A stretch of DNA of 64,000 nucleotides. Origin: Pseudomonas vlassakiae. GTDB lineage: Bacteria > Pseudomonadota > Gammaproteobacteria > Pseudomonadales > Pseudomonadaceae. Made by a program: the position numbers and the translations under genes. How positions within the stretch are numbered: position 1 is the first letter of the stretch; the number at the start of each line of letters is the position of its first letter. Below the pieces are notes generated by a model that did no database searches, was not told the origin of the DNA, and saw only the letters and a list, made by a program, of their open reading frames with translations. Where the stretch lies: assembly GCF_014269035.2 (NCBI RefSeq), contig NZ_JABWRP020000002.1, positions 186,001 through 250,000 on the forward strand, written 5' to 3'. Below, piece after piece: positions 26,161-34,444 of this stretch.

Positions 26161-27444
26161 ATGAGCCAATCCCAGCATGTTTTGAAATCCACCGAGCGCC
26201 ACGTCGACAGCGCCCGCCTGTGGCAGTCGCTGATGGACCTTGCCCGCCTCGGCGCCACGGCCAAGGGCGGGGTGTGCCGGCTGGCACTGACCGACCTCGA
26301 CCGCCAGGCGCGCGACCTGTTCGTTCAGTGGACGGAGGCCGCCGGTTGCACCGTCAGTGTCGATGCGGTGGGCAACATCTTCGCCCGTCGCCCAGGGCGC
26401 AACCCCAAGCTGCCACCGGTGATGACCGGCAGCCATATCGACACCCAGCCAACCGGCGGCAAGTTCGATGGCTGTTTTGGCGTGATGGCCGGGCTGGAGG
26501 TGCTGCGTACCCTCAATGACCTGGGCATCGAGACCGAGGCACCGCTGGAAGTGGTGGTGTGGACCAACGAAGAAGGCTCGCGCTTCGCGCCCTGCATGAT
26601 GGGCTCGGGTGTGTTCGCCGGCAAGTTCACCCTGGAAGAAACCCTGGCCAAGCGCGACGCCCAGGGCGTTTCGGTCGGCGAGGCGCTGGACGCCATCGGC
26701 TATGCCGGCCCGCGTGCAGTACTTGGCCACCCGGTGGGTGCCTACTTCGAAGCCCATATCGAACAGGGGCCGATCCTCGAAGACCAGGCCAAGACCATTG
26801 GTGTGGTGCTCGGCGCCCTGGGCCAGAAGTGGTTCGACCTGACCCTGCGCGGCGTCGAAGCCCATGCCGGGCCGACGCCGATGCACCTGCGCAAGGACGC
26901 CCTGGTGGGCGCCGCAGCCGTGGTCGAAGCGGTCAACCGCACCGCCCACGCGCATCAGCCCCACGCCTGCGGCACAGTCGGGTGCCTGCAGGCCTATCCC
27001 GGTTCGCGCAACGTGATCCCTGGCGAGGTGCGCATGACCCTGGACTTCCGTCACCTGGAGGGCGACCAGCTGGAAGCGATGATCGCCGATGTGCGCACGG
27101 TGATCGAGGCGACCTGTGCCAAGCATGGCTTGAGCCATGAACTGGTCCCCACGGCGGACTTCCCGGCGCTGTACTTCGACCGCGGTTGCGTCGATGCCGT
27201 ACGCCAGTCGGCGCAGGCCCTGGGCTTGCCGCACATGGACATCGTCAGCGGAGCAGGGCATGACGCGATCTTCCTGGCCGAGCTGGGGCCGGCGGGGATG
27301 ATTTTCGTGCCTTGCGAGAATGGCATCAGCCACAACGAGATCGAGAACGCCACGCCAGAGGACCTGGCGGCAGGCTGTGCCGTGCTGCTGCGGGCCATGC
27401 TGGCGGCCTCGGAGGCGATCGCCAGCGGGCGGCTGGCGGCATAG
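26161..27444 (+). CDS. M20-family beta-ureidopropionase / N-carbamoyl amidohydrolase
   Basis: A 427-residue zinc hydrolase of the HyuC/AmaB/allantoate amidohydrolase group. Metal and substrate motifs: GSHIDTQPTGGKFDGCFGVM near 92, NEEGSRF near 137, EAHIEQGPILE near 202 and GAGHDAIFLAELGPAGMIFV near 364, then GISHNE. In this operon it should split N-carbamoyl-beta-alanine or N-carbamoyl-beta-aminoisobutyrate to the beta-amino acid, CO2 and ammonia, completing the reductive pathway. TGAGGAG precedes the ATG. It would be pydC or hyuC; the exact stereochemical preference is not visible. Confidence 0.92.
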   Translation: MSQSQHVLKSTERHVDSARLWQSLMDLARLGATAKGGVCRLALTDLDRQARDLFVQWTEAAGCTVSVDAVGNIFARRPGRNPKLPPVMTGSHIDTQPTGGKFDGCFGVMAGLEVLRTLNDLGIETEAPLEVVVWTNEEGSRFAPCMMGSGVFAGKFTLEETLAKRDAQGVSVGEALDAIGYAGPRAVLGHPVGAYFEAHIEQGPILEDQAKTIGVVLGALGQKWFDLTLRGVEAHAGPTPMHLRKDALVGAAAVVEAVNRTAHAHQPHACGTVGCLQAYPGSRNVIPGEVRMTLDFRHLEGDQLEAMIADVRTVIEATCAKHGLSHELVPTADFPALYFDRGCVDAVRQSAQALGLPHMDIVSGAGHDAIFLAELGPAGMIFVPCENGISHNEIENATPEDLAAGCAVLLRAMLAASEAIASGRLAA

Positions 27445-27483
27445 CAATGCGCTGAACGGGGCTGCAAGGCAGCCCCGGCAATC

Positions 27484-28446
27484 TCAAGACGAAACGGCCA
27501 CCAGGCGCCCATCACGCCCGATATGGTAGCGCTGCAGATCCCGCGCCAACGTCAGGTGCCCGGTGTAGTGGGCCAACGCCTCATCCTGCACATCATCAAT
27601 GCACGGGCTGCGCTCAGGGTCCCCCTGGTACCGCGCACTGAAATGCGTGAGCACCAGGTTGCGCACGCCCGCAGCTTCCGCGAACTGCGCCACTGCCGCC
27701 GCCGTGCTATGGCCAAACGTATTGCCGCTACGCTCGACAATGGGTTGGGTATAGGTCGCTTCATGGACCAGCACATCCGCGCCTCTGGCAACCTCGGCGA
27801 GCAGTGGCGGGTTATCGTTATCGCCACAGACGATCACCCGCCGCGGCGGTCGCGAGGCTTTCAGGTAGTCGCGCGGCGCAAGCTGCCGCCCGTCATGCTC
27901 GGCCGCCAGCCCCTTGGCCAAGGTACCCCATAACGGCCCACGTGGAATGCCTTCGGCTTCCAGCCGTTGGGTGTCCAGGCGTGGTTCAGGGTTCAGTTCG
28001 GTGAACACGAAGCCAACGCTCGGCACCCGGTGCGACAACGGCACGGTACTGACCTGGATGTGCTCGCTTTGCCACTGCCCCAGGTGCTCGACAGGCAACA
28101 GCCGCAGTTCGAACGGCAGGTGGGTTTCGCTGGCCGCCAGGCTCAGGCGCACCCAGTCCTGCAAGGCGGCGGGCAGGATCAGGTCCAGGGGTTCGCTGCG
28201 CCCGCCCATGCCGGCACTGGCCAGCAGCCCCGGCAGGCCGAAACAATGGTCGCCATGCACATGGGTGATGAAGATGCCGCGCAGGTCGCGTACGGAGAGC
28301 GAACTGTGCAGCAGCTGGTGCTGCGTGCCTTCGCCGCAATCGACCAGGTACCAGTGTCTGCCGCTGGCTTCGATGACGGCGGTGGCGCTGACGTTGCGGG
28401 CTTTGGTGGGCACCCCGGAGGAGGTGCCCAGAAACTGCAGGTCCAA
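27484..28446 (-). CDS. rnz: ribonuclease Z (tRNase Z)
   Basis: A 320-residue metallo-beta-lactamase-fold endonuclease that trims tRNA 3' ends. The N-terminus [18 protein letters not shown] is the conserved RNase Z start, and the metal motif [17 protein letters not shown] is present near residue 60. A TTG at 28446 is chosen because GGAG lies 8 bases upstream and the family usually begins here; a GTG ten codons further upstream is possible. A distal motif ([17 protein letters not shown]) contributes another metal His. It stands alone, convergent with the amidohydrolase gene and upstream of no obvious partner. Confidence 0.92.
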   Translation of the reverse strand: MDLQFLGTSSGVPTKARNVSATAVIEASGRHWYLVDCGEGTQHQLLHSSLSVRDLRGIFITHVHGDHCFGLPGLLASAGMGGRSEPLDLILPAALQDWVRLSLAASETHLPFELRLLPVEHLGQWQSEHIQVSTVPLSHRVPSVGFVFTELNPEPRLDTQRLEAEGIPRGPLWGTLAKGLAAEHDGRQLAPRDYLKASRPPRRVIVCGDNDNPPLLAEVARGADVLVHEATYTQPIVERSGNTFGHSTAAAVAQFAEAAGVRNLVLTHFSARYQGDPERSPCIDDVQDEALAHYTGHLTLARDLQRYHIGRDGRLVAVSS

Positions 28447-28506
28447 TGCTTTGCTCCATGCGTGGGGGAGCCACACCTTAGACCGATTGCTGCAGGGCGT
28501 CGATGC

Positions 28507-29070
28507 TCAAGGCTCGGCGGGGGTATCCTGCCGCCAGATCAGCTTGCTGGTGTCGTAACCCTGCTTCTGGGCAATCGTTACCAGTTGGTCACGCGTCTGG
28601 TCGGTAATTGCCGGTGTGCGCGACAGCAGCCACAGGTATTCGCGGTTGGGGTGGCCAACCAGTGCCACGCGATAGTCCTTGTCGTGGTACAGCACCCAGT
28701 ATTCACCCTTGGTCAGCCCCGGCGCGAGGCGGCTGAACCAGTTATCGAAGCGCACCCAGAGCTTGTCGGTCCGGCCCGGCACCTGGGCTTCGGCAATACC
28801 ACGGGCTTCGTTCAAGGTGCCGTCCTTTTCCTTGCAGCGGTTGGTCACGTCGATACGGCCATCTTCGCGCAAGCCGTAGTGGGCTTCGGACTGCACGCAG
28901 TTGCGCTGGAAGAACATCGGCAGGCGTGCAAGCTCGTACCAGGTGCCCTGGTAGCGTTGCAGGTCGACCTGTTCGGTGGCCGGCGGGGTGTGGTGATCGT
29001 CGTTGGAACCGACGCAGCCCATCAGGGCCACGGTCATGCAGGAAAGCATCAGGGCCGTGCGCATCGCCAT
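28507..29070 (-). CDS. lipocalin-family outer-membrane lipoprotein (Blc-like)
   Basis: A 187-residue lipoprotein. A signal sequence with a lipobox (ALMGC, acylated Cys 19) is followed by the lipocalin motif YQGTWYELARLPMFFQRNC, then NRCKEKDG and a beta-rich remainder. Bacterial Blc binds lipids such as lysophospholipids at the outer membrane and is stress-induced in E. coli; the present ligand is unknown. ATG at 29070 has AGGAG 7 bases upstream. It has no clear operon partner. Confidence 0.9.
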   Translation of the reverse strand: MAMRTALMLSCMTVALMGCVGSNDDHHTPPATEQVDLQRYQGTWYELARLPMFFQRNCVQSEAHYGLREDGRIDVTNRCKEKDGTLNEARGIAEAQVPGRTDKLWVRFDNWFSRLAPGLTKGEYWVLYHDKDYRVALVGHPNREYLWLLSRTPAITDQTRDQLVTIAQKQGYDTSKLIWRQDTPAEP

Positions 29071-29170
29071 GGCAAATCTCCTGTCAGCGAGTGTGGAGCT
29101 TACCTCTTGTTCGATGCGGGTAGGGGGTAAAAGTTGTATCGGTTCGCCTTGGCATTTTTAGCACCTGTCA

Positions 29171-29200
29171 GATCGAGCGCCGCCCGCGCGGCGCTCGATC
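29171..29200. repeat. perfect 13-bp inverted repeat
   Basis: GATCGAGCGCCGC, loop CCGC, GCGGCGCTCGATC. It lies between the lipocalin and DHFR-like genes, flanked by two copies of the 11-mer GCACCTGTCAG (29161-29171 and 29228-29238). It may be a terminator-like hairpin or a small mobile-element remnant. Confidence 0.7.
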
Positions 29201-29241
29201 TCATAGGCGCTGCAAATCTGTCGGCAGGCACCTGTCAGCCC

Positions 29242-29877
29242 TCACCCATTCTCCGGCGGCAAATCAAACGATCCCGTTTCGACTTCGCCCTTACGCACAT
29301 AACGGGCGATGATCACGCCCTTCGGCGTCACCTGCGAATGCTTCAGGGTAAACGCCACAGGCGCGGCATCGTCGCCGAACAGGCGCTTGCCATGCCCCAG
29401 CAACACAGGGTGAACAAGCAACTGAAGCTCATCAACCAGCCCAGCAGCGAGCAGTTGTTGCACCACATCGGCACTGCCCTGGGTCAACAGGTCGGCGCCG
29501 TCTTGCTGCTTGAGGGCACGCACCGTCGCGACGATATCCACGCCCAGCCCATGACTGTTGTGCCATTCGAGACTGTCGGGATCATGGGTGGCGACATGCT
29601 TGGCCACGCTGTTGAACAGCCTGGCGATGGAGAAGTCCTCGGTATCGTCTTTCACCTTCGGCCAGTAGCCGGCAAAGATGTCATAGGTGCGCCGCCCCAG
29701 CAGCAATTCGAACGGTTGGCTGAACAACGCCTGCATCGCCTGGCCGAACACTTCCTCGGCATGGGGCACCAGCCAACCGCCAAAGGTGAAACCACCGCTG
29801 GTGTCTTCCTGTGGGCCACCGGGGGCCTGCATGACGCCGTCGAGGCTGACGAAGGCGGCTACGATGAGTTTGCGCAT
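29242..29877 (-). CDS. dihydrofolate reductase-like (RibD C-terminal) family protein
   Basis: A 211-residue protein with the DHFR/RibD-C fold: RKLIVAAFVSLDGVMQAPGG at the start, LLGRRTYDIFAGYW near residue 60 and LTQGSADVVQQLLAAGLVDE near 130. Bacterial members are often annotated as YyaP/YwjB-type reductases, but their substrates are mostly unknown. ATG at 29877 (MRKLIV) is chosen because AGGAG is 8 bases upstream; the frame extends 33 codons further. Trimethoprim-type DHFR catalytic residues were not checked. Confidence 0.85.
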   Translation of the reverse strand: MRKLIVAAFVSLDGVMQAPGGPQEDTSGGFTFGGWLVPHAEEVFGQAMQALFSQPFELLLGRRTYDIFAGYWPKVKDDTEDFSIARLFNSVAKHVATHDPDSLEWHNSHGLGVDIVATVRALKQQDGADLLTQGSADVVQQLLAAGLVDELQLLVHPVLLGHGKRLFGDDAAPVAFTLKHSQVTPKGVIIARYVRKGEVETGSFDLPPENG

Positions 29878-30039
29878 GGGGTTCTCCTGAAAGGGCTTGT
29901 CGATGTGATGATTCACCCTATGGTCGAACGGCGCGCGGCGATTTCGACAGGCCATGCAGTCCCGTTTTTGGCACAAGCACGGTCACTTGCCTGGGTTACC
30001 ATCCATGCCGTGAATCCTTTTCCCACAGGAGTGCCGCCC

Positions 30040-30852
30040 GTGACCGAATACACCGCGCTCAAGGTCGAACTGACCGACAACATCGCCCATGTGCAGATCA
30101 ACCGCCCGGAAAAGATCAACGCCATGAACGCGGCCTTCTGGACGGAAATCGTCGATGTCTTCCAATGGATCGACGACACCGAGGCCGTGCGCGCAGTGGT
30201 GATCAGCGGTGCCGGCAAGCATTTTTCCGCGGGTATCGACCTGATGATGCTGGCGTCGCTGGCCGGGCAGATGGGCAAGGATGTTGGCCGCAATGCCCGC
30301 TTCCTGCGCAAGACCATCCAGCGCCTGCAAGGGTCGTTCAATGCCGTGGACAACTGCCGCAAGCCAGTGTTGGCGGCGGTGCAGGGTTACTGCATTGGCG
30401 GCGCCATCGACCTGATCTCGGCCTGCGACATGCGCTATTGCAGCCGCGATGCGCAATTCTCGATCAAGGAAATCGACATGGGCATGGCCGCCGATGTCGG
30501 CACCTTGCAACGTTTGCCACGTATCATCGGCGACGGCATCATGCGTGAGCTGGCCTTCACCGGCCGCAATGTGGAGGCCGAGGAGGCGCTGCGCATCGGC
30601 CTGGTCAACCGGGTCTATGATGATCAGGCCGCGTTGCTCGACGGGGTTTTTGCCATAGCCCGCGAGATTGCTGCAAAATCGCCGATCGCCGTGGCCGGCA
30701 CCAAGGAAATGCTCAGCTACATGCGTGACCATCGCATCGACGATGGCCTGGATTACATCGCCACCTGGAACGCCGCGATGCTGCAGTCCGAAGACCTGCG
30801 CGTGGCCGTGGCGGCGCACATGAGCAAACAGAAACCGACGTTCGCCGACTGA
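30040..30852 (+). CDS. crotonase-family delta(3,5)-delta(2,4)-dienoyl-CoA isomerase-like enzyme
   Basis: A 270-residue acyl-CoA isomerase/hydratase. GTG at 30040 is chosen because AGGAG lies 8 bases upstream; the frame is open 302 codons further but that part makes no sense. Crotonase oxyanion-hole motifs are HFSAGIDLMML near residue 63 and QGYCIGGAIDLISACDMRY near 117. EIDMGMAADVGTLQRLPRII near 147 strongly resembles the catalytic Glu/Asp region of dienoyl-CoA isomerases rather than plain hydratases. It probably serves oxidation of unsaturated fatty acids. It is followed 36 bases later by nudC. Confidence 0.88.
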   Translation: MTEYTALKVELTDNIAHVQINRPEKINAMNAAFWTEIVDVFQWIDDTEAVRAVVISGAGKHFSAGIDLMMLASLAGQMGKDVGRNARFLRKTIQRLQGSFNAVDNCRKPVLAAVQGYCIGGAIDLISACDMRYCSRDAQFSIKEIDMGMAADVGTLQRLPRIIGDGIMRELAFTGRNVEAEEALRIGLVNRVYDDQAALLDGVFAIAREIAAKSPIAVAGTKEMLSYMRDHRIDDGLDYIATWNAAMLQSEDLRVAVAAHMSKQKPTFAD

Positions 30853-30888
30853 CCGGGCCGGGGGACGCGCAGTAAAGGAACCCCCGAC

Positions 30889-31719
30889 ATGTCAGCTCGC
30901 TGGACTACCGCAGTACTCGACCCACAGCTCACCGGGGGGCTGGCCGTGGCCCGCAGCCCGGAAGGGTTCCTGGTGGACGCCAACGGCGCGCTGTTCCCCC
31001 GCGACTGGCTCAAGCGCCAGGACCTGGACGTACTGTGCGAGCACGGCATCGGCCACTTCGACGGCGAGCCGGTCTTCCTGCTGGAACTGCGCAGCGCCAC
31101 CGAAGTGCCGGGCTGCAGCTGGCGTGGCTTGCGTGCGTTCATGTTGGAAGGCGATTTCGACACCTACAAGGTGCTCGGCTATGCCGCGCAGATCGGCACC
31201 TGGGCGCGCGAACACCGCTTCTGCGGCAGCTGCGGCCAGGCGATGACGCAGATCCGCTGGGAGCGGGCGATGTACTGCCAGCCCTGCGACCTGCGCAGTT
31301 ACCCGCGCATTTCGCCGAGCATGATCGTGCTGGTGACCCGTGGCGACGAGATCCTGTTGGCCCGTTCGCCGCGCTTCGTCACGGGGGTGTACAGCACCCT
31401 GGCAGGCTTTGCCGAGCCGGGTGAATCCGCCGAAGACTGCCTGGTGCGCGAGGTGCGCGAAGAGGTGGCGGTGGAGGTGCGGAACATCCAGTACGTCGGC
31501 AGCCAGTGCTGGCCCTTCCCGCACTCGATGATGCTGGGCTTCCATGCCGAATACGCCGGGGGCGAGATCGTCATGCAGCCGGACGAGATCGAGGATGCCA
31601 AGTGGTTCAGCGTCCATGACCTGCCGCCATTGCCGGCCGGGCGGTCCATCGCCCGCTATCTGATCGACCTGTATGTGGCGCGGCGGCTAGGCCTGCCCGA
31701 ACCAGTGCTGCCACGCTAG
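30889..31719 (+). CDS. nudC: NAD+ diphosphatase NudC
   Basis: A 276-residue Nudix hydrolase that splits NAD(H) and removes NAD caps from RNA. A four-Cys zinc motif (CGSCG, then CQPC) precedes the Nudix box [20 protein letters not shown] near residue 181. The NudC signature appears as [15 protein letters not shown], with Cys where Pro is usual in SQPWPFPxS. AAAGGAA lies 10 bases upstream of the ATG. The 3' end overlaps the convergent TauE gene by 33 bases. The function is secure apart from the effect of that substitution. Confidence 0.92.
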   Translation: MSARWTTAVLDPQLTGGLAVARSPEGFLVDANGALFPRDWLKRQDLDVLCEHGIGHFDGEPVFLLELRSATEVPGCSWRGLRAFMLEGDFDTYKVLGYAAQIGTWAREHRFCGSCGQAMTQIRWERAMYCQPCDLRSYPRISPSMIVLVTRGDEILLARSPRFVTGVYSTLAGFAEPGESAEDCLVREVREEVAVEVRNIQYVGSQCWPFPHSMMLGFHAEYAGGEIVMQPDEIEDAKWFSVHDLPPLPAGRSIARYLIDLYVARRLGLPEPVLPR

Positions 31720-32466
31720 GCGCACGGTCAACGCCAGCACCACGGTGATGAACACGGGGCGGATGAACTTGCTGCCGCCGCTGATCGCCGTGCGTGCGCC
31801 GAAGAAGGCGCCGACCATCACCGACAGGCCCATGCACAGGCCGACGATGTAATCCACCTGCCCGGAAATGACGAACACCGTCAGCGCCGCGATGTTGCTG
31901 ACGAAGTTCATGCTGCGCGCCACGCCGCTGGCGCGGACCAGGTCGATGGGGTAGAGCAGCAGGGTGCTCACGGTCCAGAACGCACCGGTACCGGGGCCGG
32001 CCACGCCATCGTAGAAGCCCAGGGTGAAGCCTTGGGGAAACTGCCATTTTTTCTTGATTGGCGCATCGACATCCAGCGGTGCCTTGGGCGTGCCGCCGAA
32101 CAGCAGGTAGACACCGCAGGCGAAGACGATCACCGGCAGCATCTTGTTCAGCCATTCGGCCGGCATGTAGTGGGCGATCACTGCGCCGATCGAGGCGCCG
32201 ACCAGCGTTGCGAACAAGGCCGGGCGCCATTGCGCCGGGTGGAACAGCTTGCGTCTGTAGTAGGTAAAGCCGGCGGTGGCCGAGCCGAAGGTCGAGCTGA
32301 GCTTGTTGGTGCCCAGTACCAGGTGCGGTGGCATGCCGGCGGTGAGCAGTGCCGGGGTGGTCAGCAGGCCGCCGCCGCCAGCGATGGCATCGATGAAGCC
32401 CGCGACGAAGGCGACCAGGGCGAGGATCAACAGGGTGAGCGGTTCTACGGTGAGTTCGAAGGGCAT
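31687..32466 (-). CDS. TauE/SafE family sulfite/organosulfonate exporter-type permease
   Basis: A 259-residue membrane protein with seven to eight hydrophobic segments. The start of each half carries the family pattern ([20 protein letters not shown] near residue 24; [14 protein letters not shown] near 143), like E. coli YfcA. Such proteins are predicted anion or organic-acid permeases; the substrate is unknown. ATG at 32466 (MPFELTV) is preferred although the ribosome site is weak; a TTG four codons upstream is open. It is convergent with nudC and overlaps it. Confidence 0.85.
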   Translation of the reverse strand: MPFELTVEPLTLLILALVAFVAGFIDAIAGGGGLLTTPALLTAGMPPHLVLGTNKLSSTFGSATAGFTYYRRKLFHPAQWRPALFATLVGASIGAVIAHYMPAEWLNKMLPVIVFACGVYLLFGGTPKAPLDVDAPIKKKWQFPQGFTLGFYDGVAGPGTGAFWTVSTLLLYPIDLVRASGVARSMNFVSNIAALTVFVISGQVDYIVGLCMGLSVMVGAFFGARTAISGGSKFIRPVFITVVLALTVRLAWQHWFGQA

Positions 32467-32584
32467 GAGAGGCTTCAAGCAGTTGGCAGGCAGTGAAAAC
32501 GCTACAGTTCTACGGCTATGGTAATGCCTCCAAGCAGCAACTGTCAGTGACTAACGTGCCCGACCGAGTGCTTCGGTTTTACTT

Positions 32585-33304
32585 TTACGTTCTGGTGAGT
32601 GTGTTTTTTGCAGAAAGGGACAAAGACGCTGCTGATGTACCAGGTTCAGGTTTTCCAGGTTGAGCGTACGCTGGCAGAAGACTGTTCAGCGTCTTTTCAT
32701 TTTGCATTACCTTGGTCTCCAGGATCTGCATAGATAAGATCTGAAAGTCATCCGTCATGTTGTATTTTAATCTTCCCAGACTATCAGTGCTGATAAGGTT
32801 GTCCTCCATCAATTTGCTGAATGTATTCAAGGCTTTGCCAGTGTCAGACAGTGTTTTCAGTTCCTTTTTTATAACGCTATTCTCCGCAATGGGCCGGTAG
32901 GCTTCGAGTGCTGGGTTTTTTTCGATTGCACTCAGTGCGTTGTCGCGTCGCTGCATGATTGTTTTCTTTGTTTTGAAGATTGATTTTACGAAAGAAATCG
33001 GGCCGTGACCTGAAGGGTCCTGGTAGTTAATGGGGTCTCCTGAGCAGTATGCATAAGCATTGAACCCACCCCGGCCGAAAGGACTGGATCTATCAGGCGA
33101 GTGGAATCTCATGAGCCTGGTATTGTAGCTGCGATAACTTCCAAGCTGGTAGTGACCTGAGAAAAGGTCAATGAACTGGCCGTTGAAGCCTGTTGCGGGC
33201 CCGAATTGGGCATGTGATCTATAGCCGTAGCATGAGTAAGCGAAGTGACAAGGGGTATGGGTCAGGAGTACGCCTAAATCAGGTGTCTGTTTGCAGGTGG
33301 CCAT
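32585..33304 (-). CDS. orphan RHS repeat-associated core protein with unique C-terminal tail
   Basis: About 239 residues; ATG at 33304 or GTG at 33316, both with weak ribosome sites. The N-terminal third is an RHS core: TGFNGQFIDLFSGHYQLGSY, MRFHSPDRSSPFGRGGFNAY and DPINYQDPSGHG, the segment that caps the shell in full RHS proteins. There are no YD repeats before it. The remaining 130 residues are Lys/Asn/Ser-rich, probably helical, and match no family I recognise. The DNA is clearly AT-richer than the flanking genes. In large RHS proteins the region after DPxG is a variable toxin; here there is no adjacent immunity-like frame. Toxin activity is only inferred. Confidence 0.75.
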   Translation of the reverse strand: MATCKQTPDLGVLLTHTPCHFAYSCYGYRSHAQFGPATGFNGQFIDLFSGHYQLGSYRSYNTRLMRFHSPDRSSPFGRGGFNAYAYCSGDPINYQDPSGHGPISFVKSIFKTKKTIMQRRDNALSAIEKNPALEAYRPIAENSVIKKELKTLSDTGKALNTFSKLMEDNLISTDSLGRLKYNMTDDFQILSMQILETKVMQNEKTLNSLLPAYAQPGKPEPGTSAASLSLSAKNTLTRT

Positions 33305-33483
33305 GGCTTTCAACACTTTCAGGATGATCGAATGATCTCATCGCGTTTTGCCCGGATGAACAACTGGTAGAAATGCTAGTTTTAAGCCTGTCTGTGCATC
33401 ACAAACAGTCAAGCGGCTCGTGGGTAAGCGGGCCTCTTCACAGGACTCAGTTGACTGCAAAAAGACCCGCGCAGGCGTTTAAA
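33305..33483. other. intergenic region upstream of the RHS-core gene
   Basis: About 180 bases, AT-richer than average. It should hold the leftward RHS promoter and the 3' end of the alpha/beta hydrolase transcript. No small gene with a credible ribosome site was found. Confidence 0.5.
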
Positions 33484-34314
33484 TCAAATCTGGATGAAAG
33501 CGAGCAGATCCGCGTTGATCACATCGGCATGGGTAGTCGGCATGCCATGCGGGTAGCCCTTGTAGGTCTTCAAGGTGCCGTTGGGCAGCAACTTGGCCGA
33601 CAGCGGGCCGGCGTTTTCATAAGGCACGATCTGGTCATCATCGCCATGCATGACCAGCACCGGCTGTTTGATGCCCTTCAGATCCTCGGTGAAATCGGTC
33701 TGCGAGAACGCCACGATGCCGTCGTAATGCGCCTTGGCGCTACCGATCATGCCCTGGCGCCACCAGTTGCCGATGATGCCTTCCGACGCTTGCACACCCG
33801 GCCGGTTGTAGCCATAGAACGGACCCGTCGGAACATCCCGGTAGAACTGTGCGCGGTTGCTGGCGACCTGGGCCTGGAAGTTGTCGAACACTGACTTGGG
33901 CAGGCCGCCAGGATTGGCCGGCGTCTGCACCATCAACGGTGGCACGGCTGCGATCAGCACGGCCTTGGCCACCGGGTCATCAGGATACCGGGCCATGTAG
34001 CGCACCACTTCGCCGCCACCAGTGGAGTGGCCGACATGCACTGCGCCCTGGATGCCGAGGTGGGCGACCACGGCTGCGACATCGTCGGCATAGTGGTCCA
34101 TGTCGTGGCCGTCCCACACCTGGCTGGAGCGCCCGTGGCCGCGGCGGTCATGGGCGACCACGCGAAAGCCCTTGGCGAGGAAGAACAGCATCTGCGCGTC
34201 CCAGTCGTCAGCGCTGAGTGGCCAGCCGTGGTGGAAGTGGATGACCTGCGCATCGCGCGGCCCCCAGTCCTTGTAGAAAATCTGAACGCCATCCTTCGTG
34301 GTTACGTAGCTCAT
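33484..34314 (-). CDS. alpha/beta hydrolase, chloroperoxidase/aryl-esterase-like
   Basis: A 276-residue cytoplasmic hydrolase. The fold landmarks are HHGWPLSADDWDAQMLFFLA near residue 28, DRRGHGRSSQVWDGHDMD near 56, the nucleophile elbow GHSTGGGEV near 95, HGDDDQIVPYENAG near 229 and the catalytic His in YPHGMPTTHADVIN near 261. This is the non-heme haloperoxidase / aryl esterase subgroup, which can show perhydrolase activity. The physiological substrate is unknown. TGAGGAG lies about 9 bases before the ATG. No operon partner was seen. Confidence 0.9.
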   Translation of the reverse strand: MSYVTTKDGVQIFYKDWGPRDAQVIHFHHGWPLSADDWDAQMLFFLAKGFRVVAHDRRGHGRSSQVWDGHDMDHYADDVAAVVAHLGIQGAVHVGHSTGGGEVVRYMARYPDDPVAKAVLIAAVPPLMVQTPANPGGLPKSVFDNFQAQVASNRAQFYRDVPTGPFYGYNRPGVQASEGIIGNWWRQGMIGSAKAHYDGIVAFSQTDFTEDLKGIKQPVLVMHGDDDQIVPYENAGPLSAKLLPNGTLKTYKGYPHGMPTTHADVINADLLAFIQI

Positions 34315-34402
34315 GGTCGTGTCTCCTCAGTGCACGAACCGAAGTGAGCTATTGAGAATAGGAGGGATTTCGCACGGCATCGGAATTTGTAGTGGCAGTA
34401 CC

Positions 34403-34434
34403 GGCTTCTTCGCGGGTAGACCCGCGAAGAAGCC
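34403..34434. repeat. REP hairpin downstream of the glutamine-synthetase-like gene
   Basis: Perfect 15-base arms (GGCTTCTTCGCGGGT / ACCCGCGAAGAAGCC) with a 2-base loop. It lies 11 bases beyond the leftward stop codon at 34445 and probably ends or stabilises that message. Confidence 0.9.
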
Positions 34435-34444
34435 AAAACCCCTG

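Noticed and set aside
29134-30039. N-terminal extension of the crotonase frame
   Set aside because: It runs antisense through the DHFR-like gene and has no ribosome site at its start; the GTG at 30040 has AGGAG at correct spacing and gives the normal family length.
32479-33483. Immunity gene for the RHS-core protein
   Set aside because: The flanking spacers hold no frame with a ribosome site and protein-like composition on either strand.
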